From: Rhodococcus sp. HNM0563
Lineage (GTDB): Bacteria; Actinomycetota; Actinomycetes; Mycobacteriales; Mycobacteriaceae
Length of the DNA stretch: 64,000 bases
Direction: 5' to 3'
Assembly (NCBI RefSeq): GCF_012726195.1
Contig: NZ_JAASAF010000001.1
Location: 248,001 to 312,000, forward strand
How positions within the stretch are numbered: the stretch's first letter is position 1; each line of letters opens with the position of its first letter. The notes beneath the pieces were generated by a model. The model was not told the origin of the DNA and did not search any database. It saw only the letters and a program-made list of their open reading frames with translations. Of this stretch, positions 26,379 to 36,635 are shown in pieces. Made by a program: the position numbers and the translations under genes.

Positions 26379-27266
26379 TCACATCGACATCGAACACTCG
26401 CAGTCGGGGTGACGGAACCAGCGGCGTTTCGACAGCCGGAACGACGACAGATCGATCTCCACCGTGTGATCGGCCACAGCGAGCGGCAGGGACCCGGCAA
26501 GAATTACATCGAGCTCGGCCAGTGCGAAGGCAGCGGTGGCGAGAACCACCGCGCGCGCGGCGTGGCCGGGCCGGTCCCACAGCTGGGCGGCGAGAACGGG
26601 CCATGACGGATCGAGATCCGTGCGGGTCAGGTCGGCGCACCGTAGGCAACTCGTGCTGCCAGGGACGACGAATGGACCGACGATTCCTCGGCCGTCCCGT
26701 GTGCGGACCACAAGGTGCGGGACACGGTGCCGCATGAGGTCGCGCACCACGAGCGGATCGGGCACCTGGATATCTGCGAGGACCACGCACGCGAGACCCT
26801 CCTGGAGACGTTCGTCGCCGGTGTATCTACCCGCGCGGGACCATTTGGTATCCCGCAACGCCAGCTGCGCGCACAGTGCATCGGCGAGCGGGCCATCGCC
26901 GTAGACCCTGATCCGATGCGCGGGCGTCGGGGCGACACGGGTCTTGGTCGATGCCGTCCCTCGGACGAGTCCGGTTGCCACCAGATCGTCGAGCAACAAC
27001 CGCACGCCGCCGGCATCTGCGCCTCGCTCGACGGCCGTCTCGACGATCTCGTCGTCCGTGTGCGCACCGTCCAGCAACTGCAGGACGGTCCGCACATCGA
27101 ATTCATCGAGGCCCGCGGGCGGCACGATGACGCGACCGGTCTCGGGTCCCCACCCCACCTGCACGCGACCGTCGGCGCGTCTCAACACCAGTAGTGCGGG
27201 ATCGAATGAAAGGCCGGTGTCGCTACCGGTGTCAACCTGCGCTTCGGCACGAACGGAACTGGTCAT
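26379..27266 (-). CDS. E1/ThiF-like cyclodehydratase-type protein (Rv3196 family)
   Basis: 295 aa. The N-terminal part (residues about 45-105) resembles the peptide-clasp/winged-helix region of RiPP cyclodehydratase partners. A degenerate Rossmann loop VYGDGPLADAL is near 122. Zinc-type cysteines occur as CLRC near 215 and CEC at the C-terminus (HPDCECSMSM). The family is annotated as a precursor-leader-binding E1-like protein, but no YcaO gene or precursor peptide is seen nearby, so its job is unknown. It lies in a run of same-strand genes with the ABC1 kinase and the zincin. Confidence 0.7.
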   Translation of the reverse strand: MTSSVRAEAQVDTGSDTGLSFDPALLVLRRADGRVQVGWGPETGRVIVPPAGLDEFDVRTVLQLLDGAHTDDEIVETAVERGADAGGVRLLLDDLVATGLVRGTASTKTRVAPTPAHRIRVYGDGPLADALCAQLALRDTKWSRAGRYTGDERLQEGLACVVLADIQVPDPLVVRDLMRHRVPHLVVRTRDGRGIVGPFVVPGSTSCLRCADLTRTDLDPSWPVLAAQLWDRPGHAARAVVLATAAFALAELDVILAGSLPLAVADHTVEIDLSSFRLSKRRWFRHPDCECSMSM

Positions 27267-27358
27267 ACCGGGAAGCTTCGCAGCCGCGGTGGTCCGGCCG
27301 AGGGCAGATCACTGAGTTATCCACAGGGCTGAACGCCTGTGACCAGAGTAAACAGGTC

Positions 27359-28786
27359 TCAGTTCGATGCGTCGGGATTCTCGTCGTCCGAGTTGTCGTC
27401 GCGCTCGGCCTTCTCGCGTTCCATGGTCGCCTTCAGCTGCGCGATGGGGTCGTCGAATGCATCGGTTCCGCCCCCGATCACCCGGTCGACGAATGCCGTG
27501 GGATTGTCGAGGTCGGAGGAATCCGGAAGCAGGTCGGGGTGTGCCCAGACCTTGTCGCGTGCGTCGGCACCGGCATCGGTGGTGAGGCGTCGCCACAGCG
27601 TCGCGGCCTCCCGCAGCTTCCGTGGCCGGAGCTCGAGGCCCACCAACGACGCAAAGGTCTGTTCCGCGGGACCACCCGTTGCGCGTCGACGGCGGAGAGT
27701 CTCACTCAGTGCTGCGACCCCGGGAAGGCGATCACCGAGAGCGTCGGAGACGACGATCTCGACCCAGCCTTCGACCAGCGCGAGCATCGTCTCCAGCCGC
27801 TCGAGCGCGGCCTTCTGTTCCGGCGTGGTCTGAGGTTCGAACGCGCCCTGGCCGAGGAGTTCCTGGATCTTCGACGGGTCGGTCAGTGCCGCCGGATCGA
27901 TGCCCTGCGCAAGATCCTCGATCGCCGAGAAATCCATCTTGATTCCGCGCGCGTACTCCTCGACCGCACCGAGCAGACGCTGCCGCAACCACGGCACATG
28001 ACTGTAGAGCCGCTGGTGGGCGGATTCGCGCGCCGCAAGGAAGACCAGTACCTCCTGAGCCGGCTGTTCGAGTCCCTCTCCGAAAGTTTCGATTGCCGCG
28101 GGCATCAACGCCACGGTGCCTTCGGGGCCGAGCGGGATACCGATGTCGGTCGAGGTCAGCACTTCCTTCGAAAGCTGACCGAGCGCCTGGCCGAGTTGCG
28201 AGCCGAACGCGATTCCGCCCATCTGGGCGAACATGCCCATCATCGGCCCGACCATTGCTCGGGCCTCTTCGGGAAGACCCTGTGCCATCATGCCGTTGAC
28301 CTGCTCCGCGATCGGATCGGCGAGGCGCTTCCACGTGTCGAGCGTGTTGTCGAGCCAGTCGACCGGCGTCCATGCCACGGCCTTCGTGGCGCCGGCGGGG
28401 AGCGTTGTCGCTGCGTCGAGCCACAATTCTGCGAGGCGCGCGGCGTCGCGCACAGCGTCGGTCGTGCCCGCCGACACGGGGGTCACCGATCCGATCTGCT
28501 GACGGGCCAGCTTGGTGGCCACCTCGTAGTTGACGGGACCGGACTCGCCTGTGCCCATTGCGCTGCCCATGCCGCTGAGCATCTGGCCGAACTGGCTCAG
28601 CATCTGCCCGAACTGGGAGGGGTCGAAGCCCTGTGCACCGAACGGGTTGTCGCCGCCGCTGCCGGGAACTCCGAAACCGAACGGGAATCCGCCTTCGGAG
28701 CCGCTTGCACCGCCGTCGGACCCCCCGTCCTTCTTGCGGTCGGGATCGTCGTCGGGGTTCGAGAATCCGAAGGGGGTGTCGCTCAT
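27359..28786 (-). CDS. Zincin-like putative metalloprotease (Rv3195 family)
   Basis: 475 aa, long acidic/Gly-rich N-terminus (residues 1-60), then a helical core. The family motif ARESAHQRLYSHVPWL near residue 255 supplies Glu and two His of the proposed zinc site instead of classic HExxH. Members are labelled zinc-dependent metalloprotease or F420-associated hydrolase; activity is not proven. ATG 28786 is 7 bases after TACCGT, so leaderless. It is divergent from the Lon-like protease gene (87-base gap). Confidence 0.78.
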   Translation of the reverse strand: MSDTPFGFSNPDDDPDRKKDGGSDGGASGSEGGFPFGFGVPGSGGDNPFGAQGFDPSQFGQMLSQFGQMLSGMGSAMGTGESGPVNYEVATKLARQQIGSVTPVSAGTTDAVRDAARLAELWLDAATTLPAGATKAVAWTPVDWLDNTLDTWKRLADPIAEQVNGMMAQGLPEEARAMVGPMMGMFAQMGGIAFGSQLGQALGQLSKEVLTSTDIGIPLGPEGTVALMPAAIETFGEGLEQPAQEVLVFLAARESAHQRLYSHVPWLRQRLLGAVEEYARGIKMDFSAIEDLAQGIDPAALTDPSKIQELLGQGAFEPQTTPEQKAALERLETMLALVEGWVEIVVSDALGDRLPGVAALSETLRRRRATGGPAEQTFASLVGLELRPRKLREAATLWRRLTTDAGADARDKVWAHPDLLPDSSDLDNPTAFVDRVIGGGTDAFDDPIAQLKATMEREKAERDDNSDDENPDASN

Positions 28787-28793
28787 ACCGTCA

Positions 28794-28799
28794 ACGGTA
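28794..28799 (-). promoter_or_regulatory. -10 box of zincin gene (leaderless)
   Basis: TACCGT on the minus strand, 7 bases before the ATG at 28786. Confidence 0.5.
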
Positions 28800-28861
28800 C
28801 AAGGGGACGGAGTCGGAAACGGCCGGTGCGGTCACGCTGAACGCGAACAGCGCGCGCCCGC

Positions 28862-28867
28862 TACCCT
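28862..28867 (+). promoter_or_regulatory. -10 box of Lon-like protease gene (leaderless)
   Basis: TACCCT, 6 bases before the GTG at 28874. Confidence 0.45.
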
Positions 28868-28873
28868 GGCCGG

Positions 28874-29899
28874 GTGAATCGACGCCTCGTGTTGCCCGTT
28901 GCCGTTCTGCTCCCGGTATTGGTCCTCGCGGTGCTGGCATTCAATGTGCGTGTGCCCTATGTTGCGCTCGGTCCGGGGCCGACCTTCGACACGCTCGGCG
29001 AGGTCGACGGGACACCGGTCATCGAGATCGAGGGCGTCGAATCCGACCCCACCACCGGTGAACTGGTCATGACCACGGTGGGGGTCACCGACAACCTCAC
29101 GCTCGCTCAGACAGTTCTGGCCTGGTTCAGCGGACGCTACGGTCTGGCGCCGCGCGAACAGGTGTACCCGCCGACGCGCAGCAAGGACGAGGTCAAGGCG
29201 GCAGATCACGCACAGTTCGCGCAGTCCGAGCGGAGTGCCGAACTCGCTGCGCTCCACTATCTGGACATGCCCGTCACGCTCCGCGTTGCGCAGGTGGCCG
29301 ATGATGCCCCGGCAACGGATCTGCTCCGTGAAGGCGACCGGATCCTCGCGGTGGGCGGTGAGGTGGTCAGCACCGCCGGTCAGGTCCAGCGCGTGGTCGG
29401 CGACACCGCGCCGGGCAGTGATCTGGAGATCACGGTCGAACGGGACGGCGTCGAGGAGGTTGTTCCCGTCACGGTGGGGGGACGCCCCAGCGACCCCGAC
29501 AAGGGCTTTCTCGGAATCGGTACGGAGGAACTCCCGGATGTCCCGTTCTCCGTCACGTTCAACCTCGCCGACGTCGGTGGCCCGTCGGCGGGCCTGATGT
29601 TCAGCCTCGCGCTCGTCGACAAACTCAGTGAGGGCGAACTCAACGGTGGAAAGCACGTCGCAGGTACCGGGACCATCGATTCGGACGGTGCCGTGGGACC
29701 GATCGGCGGTATCACCCACAAGTTGACGGCGGCCGCCGAGGACGGCGCCGAGTTCTTCCTGGTTCCGGCCGACAACTGCGCCGAAGCGCTGTCCGACACG
29801 CCCGACGGTATCCGGCTGATCGAGGTGGAAACACTCGAGGGTGCAATCGACGCCCTCGCGGCCATCACCTCAGGAGGCGACGCGCCCACCTGCGGCTGA
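28874..29899 (+). CDS. Membrane-anchored PDZ/Lon-like serine protease (Rv3194c family)
   Basis: 341 aa with an N-terminal membrane anchor (VLPVAVLLPVLVLAVLAF), a PDZ domain near residues 135-200, and a Lon C-terminal catalytic domain. The Ser of the Ser-Lys dyad is in GGPSAGLMF near 236 and the Lys in GGITHKLTAA near 282. Unlike true Lon there is no AAA+ domain; the catalytic part faces outside the membrane. Substrates are unknown. The gene precedes UPF0182 with a small opposite-strand gene between them. Confidence 0.88.
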   Translation: MNRRLVLPVAVLLPVLVLAVLAFNVRVPYVALGPGPTFDTLGEVDGTPVIEIEGVESDPTTGELVMTTVGVTDNLTLAQTVLAWFSGRYGLAPREQVYPPTRSKDEVKAADHAQFAQSERSAELAALHYLDMPVTLRVAQVADDAPATDLLREGDRILAVGGEVVSTAGQVQRVVGDTAPGSDLEITVERDGVEEVVPVTVGGRPSDPDKGFLGIGTEELPDVPFSVTFNLADVGGPSAGLMFSLALVDKLSEGELNGGKHVAGTGTIDSDGAVGPIGGITHKLTAAAEDGAEFFLVPADNCAEALSDTPDGIRLIEVETLEGAIDALAAITSGGDAPTCG

Positions 29900-29931
29900 T
29901 TCTCGCTGACCGGACACCGCGCGGGTGCCGC

Positions 29932-30531
29932 TCAGTCGTCCTCGCTAGCCTCGAGCGTCGCATACAACGCCTCGATGACATTCGGCGCGAGGTCGTCGGC
30001 GACGCGCAGTTCGGCGCCCGCGAACGGATCGTCGTCCGTGGGACGCAGCTCGAGCAGGCTCATCGACGGGCCGTCGCGTAGCACCGCAGAGATCAATCGC
30101 GCCTCGCGGCGATCCGGGTGCGCATGTGCTGCGCCGAGGGCGGCATCGTCGGCAGCATGTCTGTCGGCCAGCAGAGGGACGAGCGCCTCATCCAGGTCGG
30201 TTTCCGCGGCAGGGGGGAGCACGACGATCTCTTGCACCAGGGCACACCCGGATACCGAAGCCGGCCAGCTTGTTGTCGCGAGGAACTCCTCCAGTGCGGG
30301 ACTGCCGCCCTCGATGTCGTCGGGCAGCAGATCCTGCACGATCGGCGTGTACTGGTGGCCGTCGTCGAGTTGGTCGCTGAGGGTCGGTTCCGCGGCTGCG
30401 AGCAAGGCCGTGGGGACGAGGGCGAACATCACCGGAGGTCGGTCCCAGCCCTCCGCATCGACGAAATCGATGATCTCGTGGACGGCATGCGAGAGCGCAT
30501 CGGGGGAAGGAACAGGAAGGTGATCGTTCAC
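29932..30531 (-). CDS. PPA1309-family protein of unknown function
   Basis: 199 aa, acidic, no signal or membrane segment. It has the conserved start DALSHAVHEIIDFVDAEGWDRPP and a C-terminal LAPNVIEALYATLEA of the actinobacterial PPA1309 family, whose role is not known. GTG 30531 is chosen; an extra 13 residues upstream look non-coding. It lies between the Lon-like and UPF0182 genes on the opposite strand, as often seen in this order. Confidence 0.78.
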   Translation of the reverse strand: MNDHLPVPSPDALSHAVHEIIDFVDAEGWDRPPVMFALVPTALLAAAEPTLSDQLDDGHQYTPIVQDLLPDDIEGGSPALEEFLATTSWPASVSGCALVQEIVVLPPAAETDLDEALVPLLADRHAADDAALGAAHAHPDRREARLISAVLRDGPSMSLLELRPTDDDPFAGAELRVADDLAPNVIEALYATLEASEDD

Positions 30532-30695
30532 ATGCCTATCCTGACATTCGACAGTCCCGGATGTGTCCACCGGAGCGGTGGGTGCACCCGCGGCGCGCGG
30601 TTTCCGTAGAGTAGGGCGAAACGGTCACCGGATTGTGACACGAGGTGGAGACGGCGCGGATCGCCGCGTCGCCGTACGAGTTGGGAGCGTGGCAC

Positions 30696-33600
30696 GTGGG
30701 CATGAGGCCCCCGACCGGAGTACCGAGTCTGTCGAAGCGGAGCAAAGCTCTGTTGATTCTCGCCTTGGTGGTGGCCGTGCTGCTGCTTCTCGGCCCGAGA
30801 ATCCTGGATACCTATACCAATTGGCTGTGGTTCGGCTCCGTCGATTTCCGCGGCGTGTACGTCAAAGTTCTTCTGACGCGAGTTGTGCTGTTCTTCGTCG
30901 TCGGCCTCGTGGTGGCGGCGGTGCTGTGGCTTGCACTGTTCCTCGCCTACCGATCGCGACCGGTGTTCGTGCCGACAGCCGGTCCCGGCGATCCGATCGC
31001 GCGGTATCGCACGACCGTCATGACCCGGATGCGTGCCTTCGGGCTCGGTATCCCGATCGGCATCGGCGTGTTGTCCGGCCTGATCGCCCAGTCGAGCTGG
31101 GTGACCGTCCAGATGTTCTTCAACGGGGGGTCGTTCGGCACCACCGACCCTCAGTTCGGCTTGGACGTCGGGTTCTACGCGTTCGACCTGCCGTTCTTCC
31201 GTTTCGTCCTCAACTGGTTGTTCGTCGCGATCATCCTGTCGTTCTTCGCGAGTCTGGTCACCCACTACATCTTCGGCGGAATCCGCCTCGCGGGGCGGGG
31301 CGGTACTGGTGGCCACATCTCCAATGCGGCTCGGATTCAGCTGGCGGTCCTTGCGGGCCTGTTCGTCGCCTTCAAGGCGGTGGCCTACTGGTTGGACCGG
31401 TACGAACTGCTGTGGAGCGGCCGGAAGGAACCCACGTTCAGCGGCGCAGGTTTCACCGACATCAATGCGGTTCTGCCCGGCAAGCTGATCCTGATGGCGA
31501 TCGCCATCATCTGTGCGATCGCGTTCTTCGCGGCGATCGTGTTCCGCGATCTGCGGATCCCTGCTCTTGCAACGGCGCTTCTGGTGCTGTCGTCGATTCT
31601 TGTGGGCGCGATCTACCCGCTCATGGTCGAGCAGTTCTCCGTCCGGCCGAACGCTGCCGACAAGGAACGCGAGTACATCGAACGGAACATCGCGGCCACG
31701 CGTGAGGCATACGGAATCACCGATGACAAGGTGACGTACAAGGACTATCCCGGAGTAGGCACAGTCTCTCCCGAGGAGGTTCCCGCCGATATCACGACGA
31801 TCGCGAACACCCGTCTACTCGACCCGAATGTGCTCCCGCGCACCTTTACTCAGCAGACTCAGCTCAAGAACTTCTACGGTTACCCCGAGTCTCTCGATAT
31901 CGACCGTTACGAGGTCGAGGGGCGTGTCGAGGACTACATCGTCGCCGCACGTGAGTTGTCTCCGACGAGCCTGACCGGCAACCAGACCGACTGGATCAAC
32001 CGCCACACCGTGTACACCCACGGCAACGGTCTGGTCGCCGCTCCTGCGAATCGAGTCAACGCCGCCGCCAGCACCTCGGCGGAAGAGGCTGCGAACAGCA
32101 ACAGCGGCTACCCGGTCTATATGATCAGCGACCTCGCCTCTCAGGCGGCAGGCAACCAGGTCATCCCCGTCGAGCAGCCGCGCATCTACTTCGGTGAGGT
32201 GATCGCCGAGGCCGACCCGGATTACGCGATCGTCGGTGGCAGTGAGGGCGCAGCACCGCGCGAGTACGACACCGACACCGAGACCTACACCTACACCGGT
32301 GAGGGCGGCGTCGATATCGGCAACTGGATCAACCGGTTCGCATTCGCCGCGACCTATGCCGAGCGCAATATCCTCTTCTCCAGCGCGATCGGTGGCGACT
32401 CGAAGATTCTGTACAACCGCGACCCCCGCGACCGCGTAACGAAGGTTGCGCCGTGGCTCACCGCCGACGGCGACGCCTACCCGGCAGCAGTGGATGGCCG
32501 CATCGTGTGGATCGTCGACGCGTACACCACGCTCGACAACTATCCGTATGCCCAGCGCAGCTCGCTCGAAGGTCTCCTCGAGGACAGCATCGATCAGAAC
32601 ACCGGACGTCTGCTGCCTCGCAAGGAAGTTTCGTACATCCGTAACTCGGTGAAGGCCACCGTCGACGCGTACGACGGCACTGTCACGCTCTACCAGGTCG
32701 ACGAGCAGGATCCCGTTCTCAATGCCTGGATGGGGGTCTTCCCGGATGCAGTGACTCCGCAGGATCAGGTCTCCGACGAGCTTCGTTCGCACTTCCGTTA
32801 CCCGGAGGATCTGTTCAAGGTTCAGCGCGAGATGCTCGCGAAGTACCACGTCGACGAGCCACTCGAATTCTTCACGAACAACGCGTTCTGGTCGGTCCCG
32901 GCAGACCCGACGGTGGACACCACCGCCAATCAGCCGCCGTACTACCTGTTGATGGGTGATGAGGACACCGCTGACGCCAGATTCCGGTTGACGTCCGCGA
33001 TGGTGGGCTACAACCGTCAGTTCCTGTCTGCGTACATCTCGGTGGAGGCAGATCCGGAGAATTACGGGCAGTTCACGATCCTGCAATTGCCGACCGACAC
33101 GCAGACCTTCGGTCCGGAGCAGACACAGAACGCGATGATCTCCGACACTCGTGTCGCCTCCGAGCGGACGTTGCTCGAAAGATCCAACCGGATCCAGTAC
33201 GGCAACCTGCTCACGTTGCCGATTGCCGAGGGCGGCATCCTGTACGTCCAACCGATGTACACCGAGCGCAATCCGACAGCGGGCAGTACATCGACGTTCC
33301 CGCAGCTGTCGCGCGTGCTGGTCAGCTACCGTGAGCCGGGCTCGGGCGGCGGCGTGCGGATCGGATACGCACCGACCCTGGCCGCGGCCTTGGATCAGGT
33401 ATTCGGTCCCGGTGTCGGCGACGCCGCGACGGCTCCCGGTGGGTCAGCGGTGTCGAGCGCGGAGGTCGAGGACGACACTCGCTCCGAGCCGGTCGAGGGT
33501 GCGGTGCCCGACGAAGGTCAGCAGCCGGAACCGGGGTCGCCGCCGGTAGCGGTGCCACCGGCGAGCCGTGAGGCTGCAGTGACCGAACTGGATTCGGCGC

Positions 33601-33707
33601 TCGATGAGCTCGCGAACGCGCAGCGCAGTGGCGACTTCGACGCTTACGGCAATGCCCTCGCGCGGGTGCAGCGCGCGGTCGAGAGCTACCAGTCGAGTGG
33701 CGGCTGA
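30696..33707 (+). CDS. UPF0182 large membrane protein (Rv3193c family)
   Basis: 1003 aa. The N-terminal 330 residues contain about seven transmembrane helices, with the conserved NWLWFGSVDFRGVY. The large rest is extracytoplasmic, with acidic, Asp/Tyr-rich segments and a Pro/Glu-rich tail near 930-970. Function unknown. GTG at 30696 is preceded by GGGAG with 8-base spacing and corresponds to the start of the mycobacterial protein (MGMR). A TAGAGT box at about 30607 may be its promoter, giving a leader of about 80 bases. Confidence 0.9.
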   Translation: MGMRPPTGVPSLSKRSKALLILALVVAVLLLLGPRILDTYTNWLWFGSVDFRGVYVKVLLTRVVLFFVVGLVVAAVLWLALFLAYRSRPVFVPTAGPGDPIARYRTTVMTRMRAFGLGIPIGIGVLSGLIAQSSWVTVQMFFNGGSFGTTDPQFGLDVGFYAFDLPFFRFVLNWLFVAIILSFFASLVTHYIFGGIRLAGRGGTGGHISNAARIQLAVLAGLFVAFKAVAYWLDRYELLWSGRKEPTFSGAGFTDINAVLPGKLILMAIAIICAIAFFAAIVFRDLRIPALATALLVLSSILVGAIYPLMVEQFSVRPNAADKEREYIERNIAATREAYGITDDKVTYKDYPGVGTVSPEEVPADITTIANTRLLDPNVLPRTFTQQTQLKNFYGYPESLDIDRYEVEGRVEDYIVAARELSPTSLTGNQTDWINRHTVYTHGNGLVAAPANRVNAAASTSAEEAANSNSGYPVYMISDLASQAAGNQVIPVEQPRIYFGEVIAEADPDYAIVGGSEGAAPREYDTDTETYTYTGEGGVDIGNWINRFAFAATYAERNILFSSAIGGDSKILYNRDPRDRVTKVAPWLTADGDAYPAAVDGRIVWIVDAYTTLDNYPYAQRSSLEGLLEDSIDQNTGRLLPRKEVSYIRNSVKATVDAYDGTVTLYQVDEQDPVLNAWMGVFPDAVTPQDQVSDELRSHFRYPEDLFKVQREMLAKYHVDEPLEFFTNNAFWSVPADPTVDTTANQPPYYLLMGDEDTADARFRLTSAMVGYNRQFLSAYISVEADPENYGQFTILQLPTDTQTFGPEQTQNAMISDTRVASERTLLERSNRIQYGNLLTLPIAEGGILYVQPMYTERNPTAGSTSTFPQLSRVLVSYREPGSGGGVRIGYAPTLAAALDQVFGPGVGDAATAPGGSAVSSAEVEDDTRSEPVEGAVPDEGQQPEPGSPPVAVPPASREAAVTELDSALDELANAQRSGDFDAYGNALARVQRAVESYQSSGG

Positions 33708-33746
33708 GTAGCAGCTGGGATGTTCGGTGGCCTGGTGCCATATGAG

Positions 33747-33781
33747 ACGACGAGGCCCTGCCGGTGGCATGGCCTCGTCGT
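33747..33781. terminator. Bidirectional hairpin terminator
   Basis: ACGACGAGGCC (33747-33757) pairs perfectly with 33771-33781 around a 13-base loop, between the convergent UPF0182 and rpf genes. Confidence 0.75.
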
Positions 33782-33795
33782 TGTTCGCGGCGGGA

Positions 33796-34697
<902 letters not shown>

Positions 34698-34727
34698 TTG
34701 CCTTTCGTTTCCCTGCTCGTGTAGCTT
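34698..34727 (+). promoter_or_regulatory. Promoter of the initiator tRNA
   Basis: -35 TTGCCT (34698-34703), 18-base spacer, -10 TAGCTT (34722-34727); the mature tRNA begins 12 bases later. Confidence 0.6.
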
Positions 34728-34738
34728 TGGACATGCAA

Positions 34739-34815
34739 CGCGGGGTGGAGCAGCTCGGTAGCTCGCTGGGCTCATAACCCAGAGGTCGCAGGTTCAAATC
34801 CTGTCCCCGCTACCA
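34739..34815 (+). tRNA. Initiator tRNA-fMet (CAT)
   Basis: 77 nt cloverleaf with CCA encoded. Initiator hallmarks: unpaired first acceptor pair (C1 against T72), three G-C pairs at the base of the anticodon stem (CTGGG/CCCAG) and loop CTCATAA with anticodon CAT. The T arm is GGTTCAAATCC. It is followed 3 bases later by a strong terminator. Confidence 0.97.
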
Positions 34816-34817
34816 AC

Positions 34818-34860
34818 GCGAAGGCCGGTCTTCCGAATCAGGAGACCGGCCTTCGCTTTT
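34818..34860. terminator. Terminator of tRNA-fMet, overlapping the fadD 3' end
   Basis: GCGAAGGCCGGTCT (34818-34831) pairs perfectly with 34843-34856, loop 11 bases, then TTTT. The right arm is also the last codons of the opposite-strand fadD gene, whose stop is at 34838-34840 in the loop. Confidence 0.85.
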
Positions 34861-36541
34861 CGTCGTCTCCGTGCTCGTCGTCAGGCGCAACCGGATCCAT
34901 TTCTTCGAGTACTCGACGGAGAAGCTTGCCGGTCGCATTGCGGGGTAGTCGGTCGACGAACACTACGTCGCGCGGAACCTTGTAGCGGGCGAGGTTGGAC
35001 CTGACGAATGTCTTGATCTCGTCGGCGGCGGGCCGGGAATCTGGGTCCGGCACCACGAAGGCCCGCAGCCGGTGACCGAACTCGGGATCGGGAACACCGA
35101 CCACAGCCACATCGAGTACATCCTCGCGTTCGGCCAGCACGTTCTCCACCTCGAGTGGGTACACGTTCTCTCCGCCGGAGACGATCATGTCGTCGTCGCG
35201 GCCGTCGACGAACAGATAGCCCTGTTCGTCCCAGTGCCCGACGTCGCCGGTGGAGAGCAGGCCGCGGAGGCGTTCCTTGTCGCGGCCGTCGGTGTAACCC
35301 GCGAAGCTCAGTCCGCTCTTGACGAAGATCCTGCCGATCACGCCCGGTGTGGTGATGCGGCCACCATCGTCGTCGAACAGTTCGACGTGGCAGGTCACCG
35401 GTGCACGACCCGCAGTCCCCGGTGCGCGACGAAGATCCTCGGGCGTTGCGACGGTCGCGACCGCGCATTCGGTCGAGCCGTACAGGTTGTGGAGGACGTC
35501 GCCGAACGACTCTCTGGTGCGGCGGCAGATGTCGGGAGACAGTGCCGAGCCGGCCGAGAAAATGATGCGCAGGCTCGCGGTATCGAACTCGGCGATCTTC
35601 GGTGCGCCCAGCGCGAGGATGCGCTGGAGCATCGTGGGGACGACGACCAGGATGTCCCCGCTGTGGGTCTCGATCGCTCGCAGGGTGTCGATCGGGGAGA
35701 AGCGGCGCACCATCACCACCGTCTGCCCGAGTGCCAGCGCGAGTGCCAGCTGCGAGACCCCGGTTCCGTGGAAGGCCGGTGCCGCCATCACCATCGTCTG
35801 TCCTTCACACAACGGGACTCGGTCGACGAATTGCGCGGAGGCCAGTGGTGACGTGCGCGCGCGGGGGGCGCCCTTGGGTGTGCCGGTGGTGCCGCTCGTG
35901 AGCAGGACGAAGCCGCCGAAGTTCTCGGGCGGAGGAACAGCGGAGCGGTCGAAACCCGCGGCCGCGGAATCGAGGGTGGGAATCCCCTGAACGGGATCGT
36001 CCTGCCACGAGAGATATCTTCGGACATCGGCGGGTAGCGCTGCGGCGACGGCCGCGAACTCCGAATCGAACACGAAGGCCGACACCTGCTCTCGGGCCGC
36101 AACCTCGACGAGTTGCCGCGGCGCGAACCCCGTGTTCATCATCACCAGTCGCGCGTCCAGTTTTGCTGCAGCCACCATCGTCAGCACCAGGCCCCGGTGG
36201 TTGCGGGCCATCACACCGACAATGGATCCGGGTGTCACCCCGTCGGATATCCATGCGCGGACCAGCGCGTTCGAAGCCGCGTCGAGTTCTATATACGTGA
36301 CACCACCGCGTTCGTCGGAGATCGCCGTGGCGTCGAGGCCTCGAGTGGCGTGGGCATGCACCGCGCCGGCGAAGGGACCGTACTTCCTGGCGGCGGCCAT
36401 GGTCGCGAGGCTTCGATCGATGCGCGGGAAATGCAACAGGCCGCAGCGGTGCATGACCGCGAGGGCGCCGAGACTGTCGGTGATCTGACGCATGCTCGCG
36501 CGACCACCTGTGAGTCGTTCCAGAACGTCCTGCTCGGGCAC
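34838..36541 (-). CDS. Acyl-CoA synthetase (FadD, AMP-binding)
   Basis: 567 aa, complete adenylate-forming enzyme activating a fatty or other carboxylic acid to acyl-CoA. Motifs: P-loop LLTSGTTGTPKGA near residue 215, YGSTE near 350, STGDVG near 430, GRDDDMIVSGGENVYP near 448 and the C-terminal catalytic Lys in NATGKLLR near 545. Length and motifs suggest the FadD2/FadD12 group; chain-length preference cannot be read. GTG start preceded by GAGGGGG. Separated from the fadE genes by the long palindrome. Confidence 0.9.
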   Translation of the reverse strand: MPEQDVLERLTGGRASMRQITDSLGALAVMHRCGLLHFPRIDRSLATMAAARKYGPFAGAVHAHATRGLDATAISDERGGVTYIELDAASNALVRAWISDGVTPGSIVGVMARNHRGLVLTMVAAAKLDARLVMMNTGFAPRQLVEVAAREQVSAFVFDSEFAAVAAALPADVRRYLSWQDDPVQGIPTLDSAAAGFDRSAVPPPENFGGFVLLTSGTTGTPKGAPRARTSPLASAQFVDRVPLCEGQTMVMAAPAFHGTGVSQLALALALGQTVVMVRRFSPIDTLRAIETHSGDILVVVPTMLQRILALGAPKIAEFDTASLRIIFSAGSALSPDICRRTRESFGDVLHNLYGSTECAVATVATPEDLRRAPGTAGRAPVTCHVELFDDDGGRITTPGVIGRIFVKSGLSFAGYTDGRDKERLRGLLSTGDVGHWDEQGYLFVDGRDDDMIVSGGENVYPLEVENVLAEREDVLDVAVVGVPDPEFGHRLRAFVVPDPDSRPAADEIKTFVRSNLARYKVPRDVVFVDRLPRNATGKLLRRVLEEMDPVAPDDEHGDDEKRRPVS

Positions 36542-36635
36542 GGGACCCCCTCGGCTGCGGTGAACTTCACCACACGCTAGCGGCGCCAGGGACCCTCGTG
36601 AGGGGAAATGTCTGGATCTCGAGGAGCCCCGACAA

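Noticed and set aside
27317-27325. Perfect DnaA box TTATCCACA as a replication origin
   Set aside because: A single box, with no cluster, no AT-rich unwinding region and no dnaA/dnaN nearby; probably chance or a minor DnaA site.
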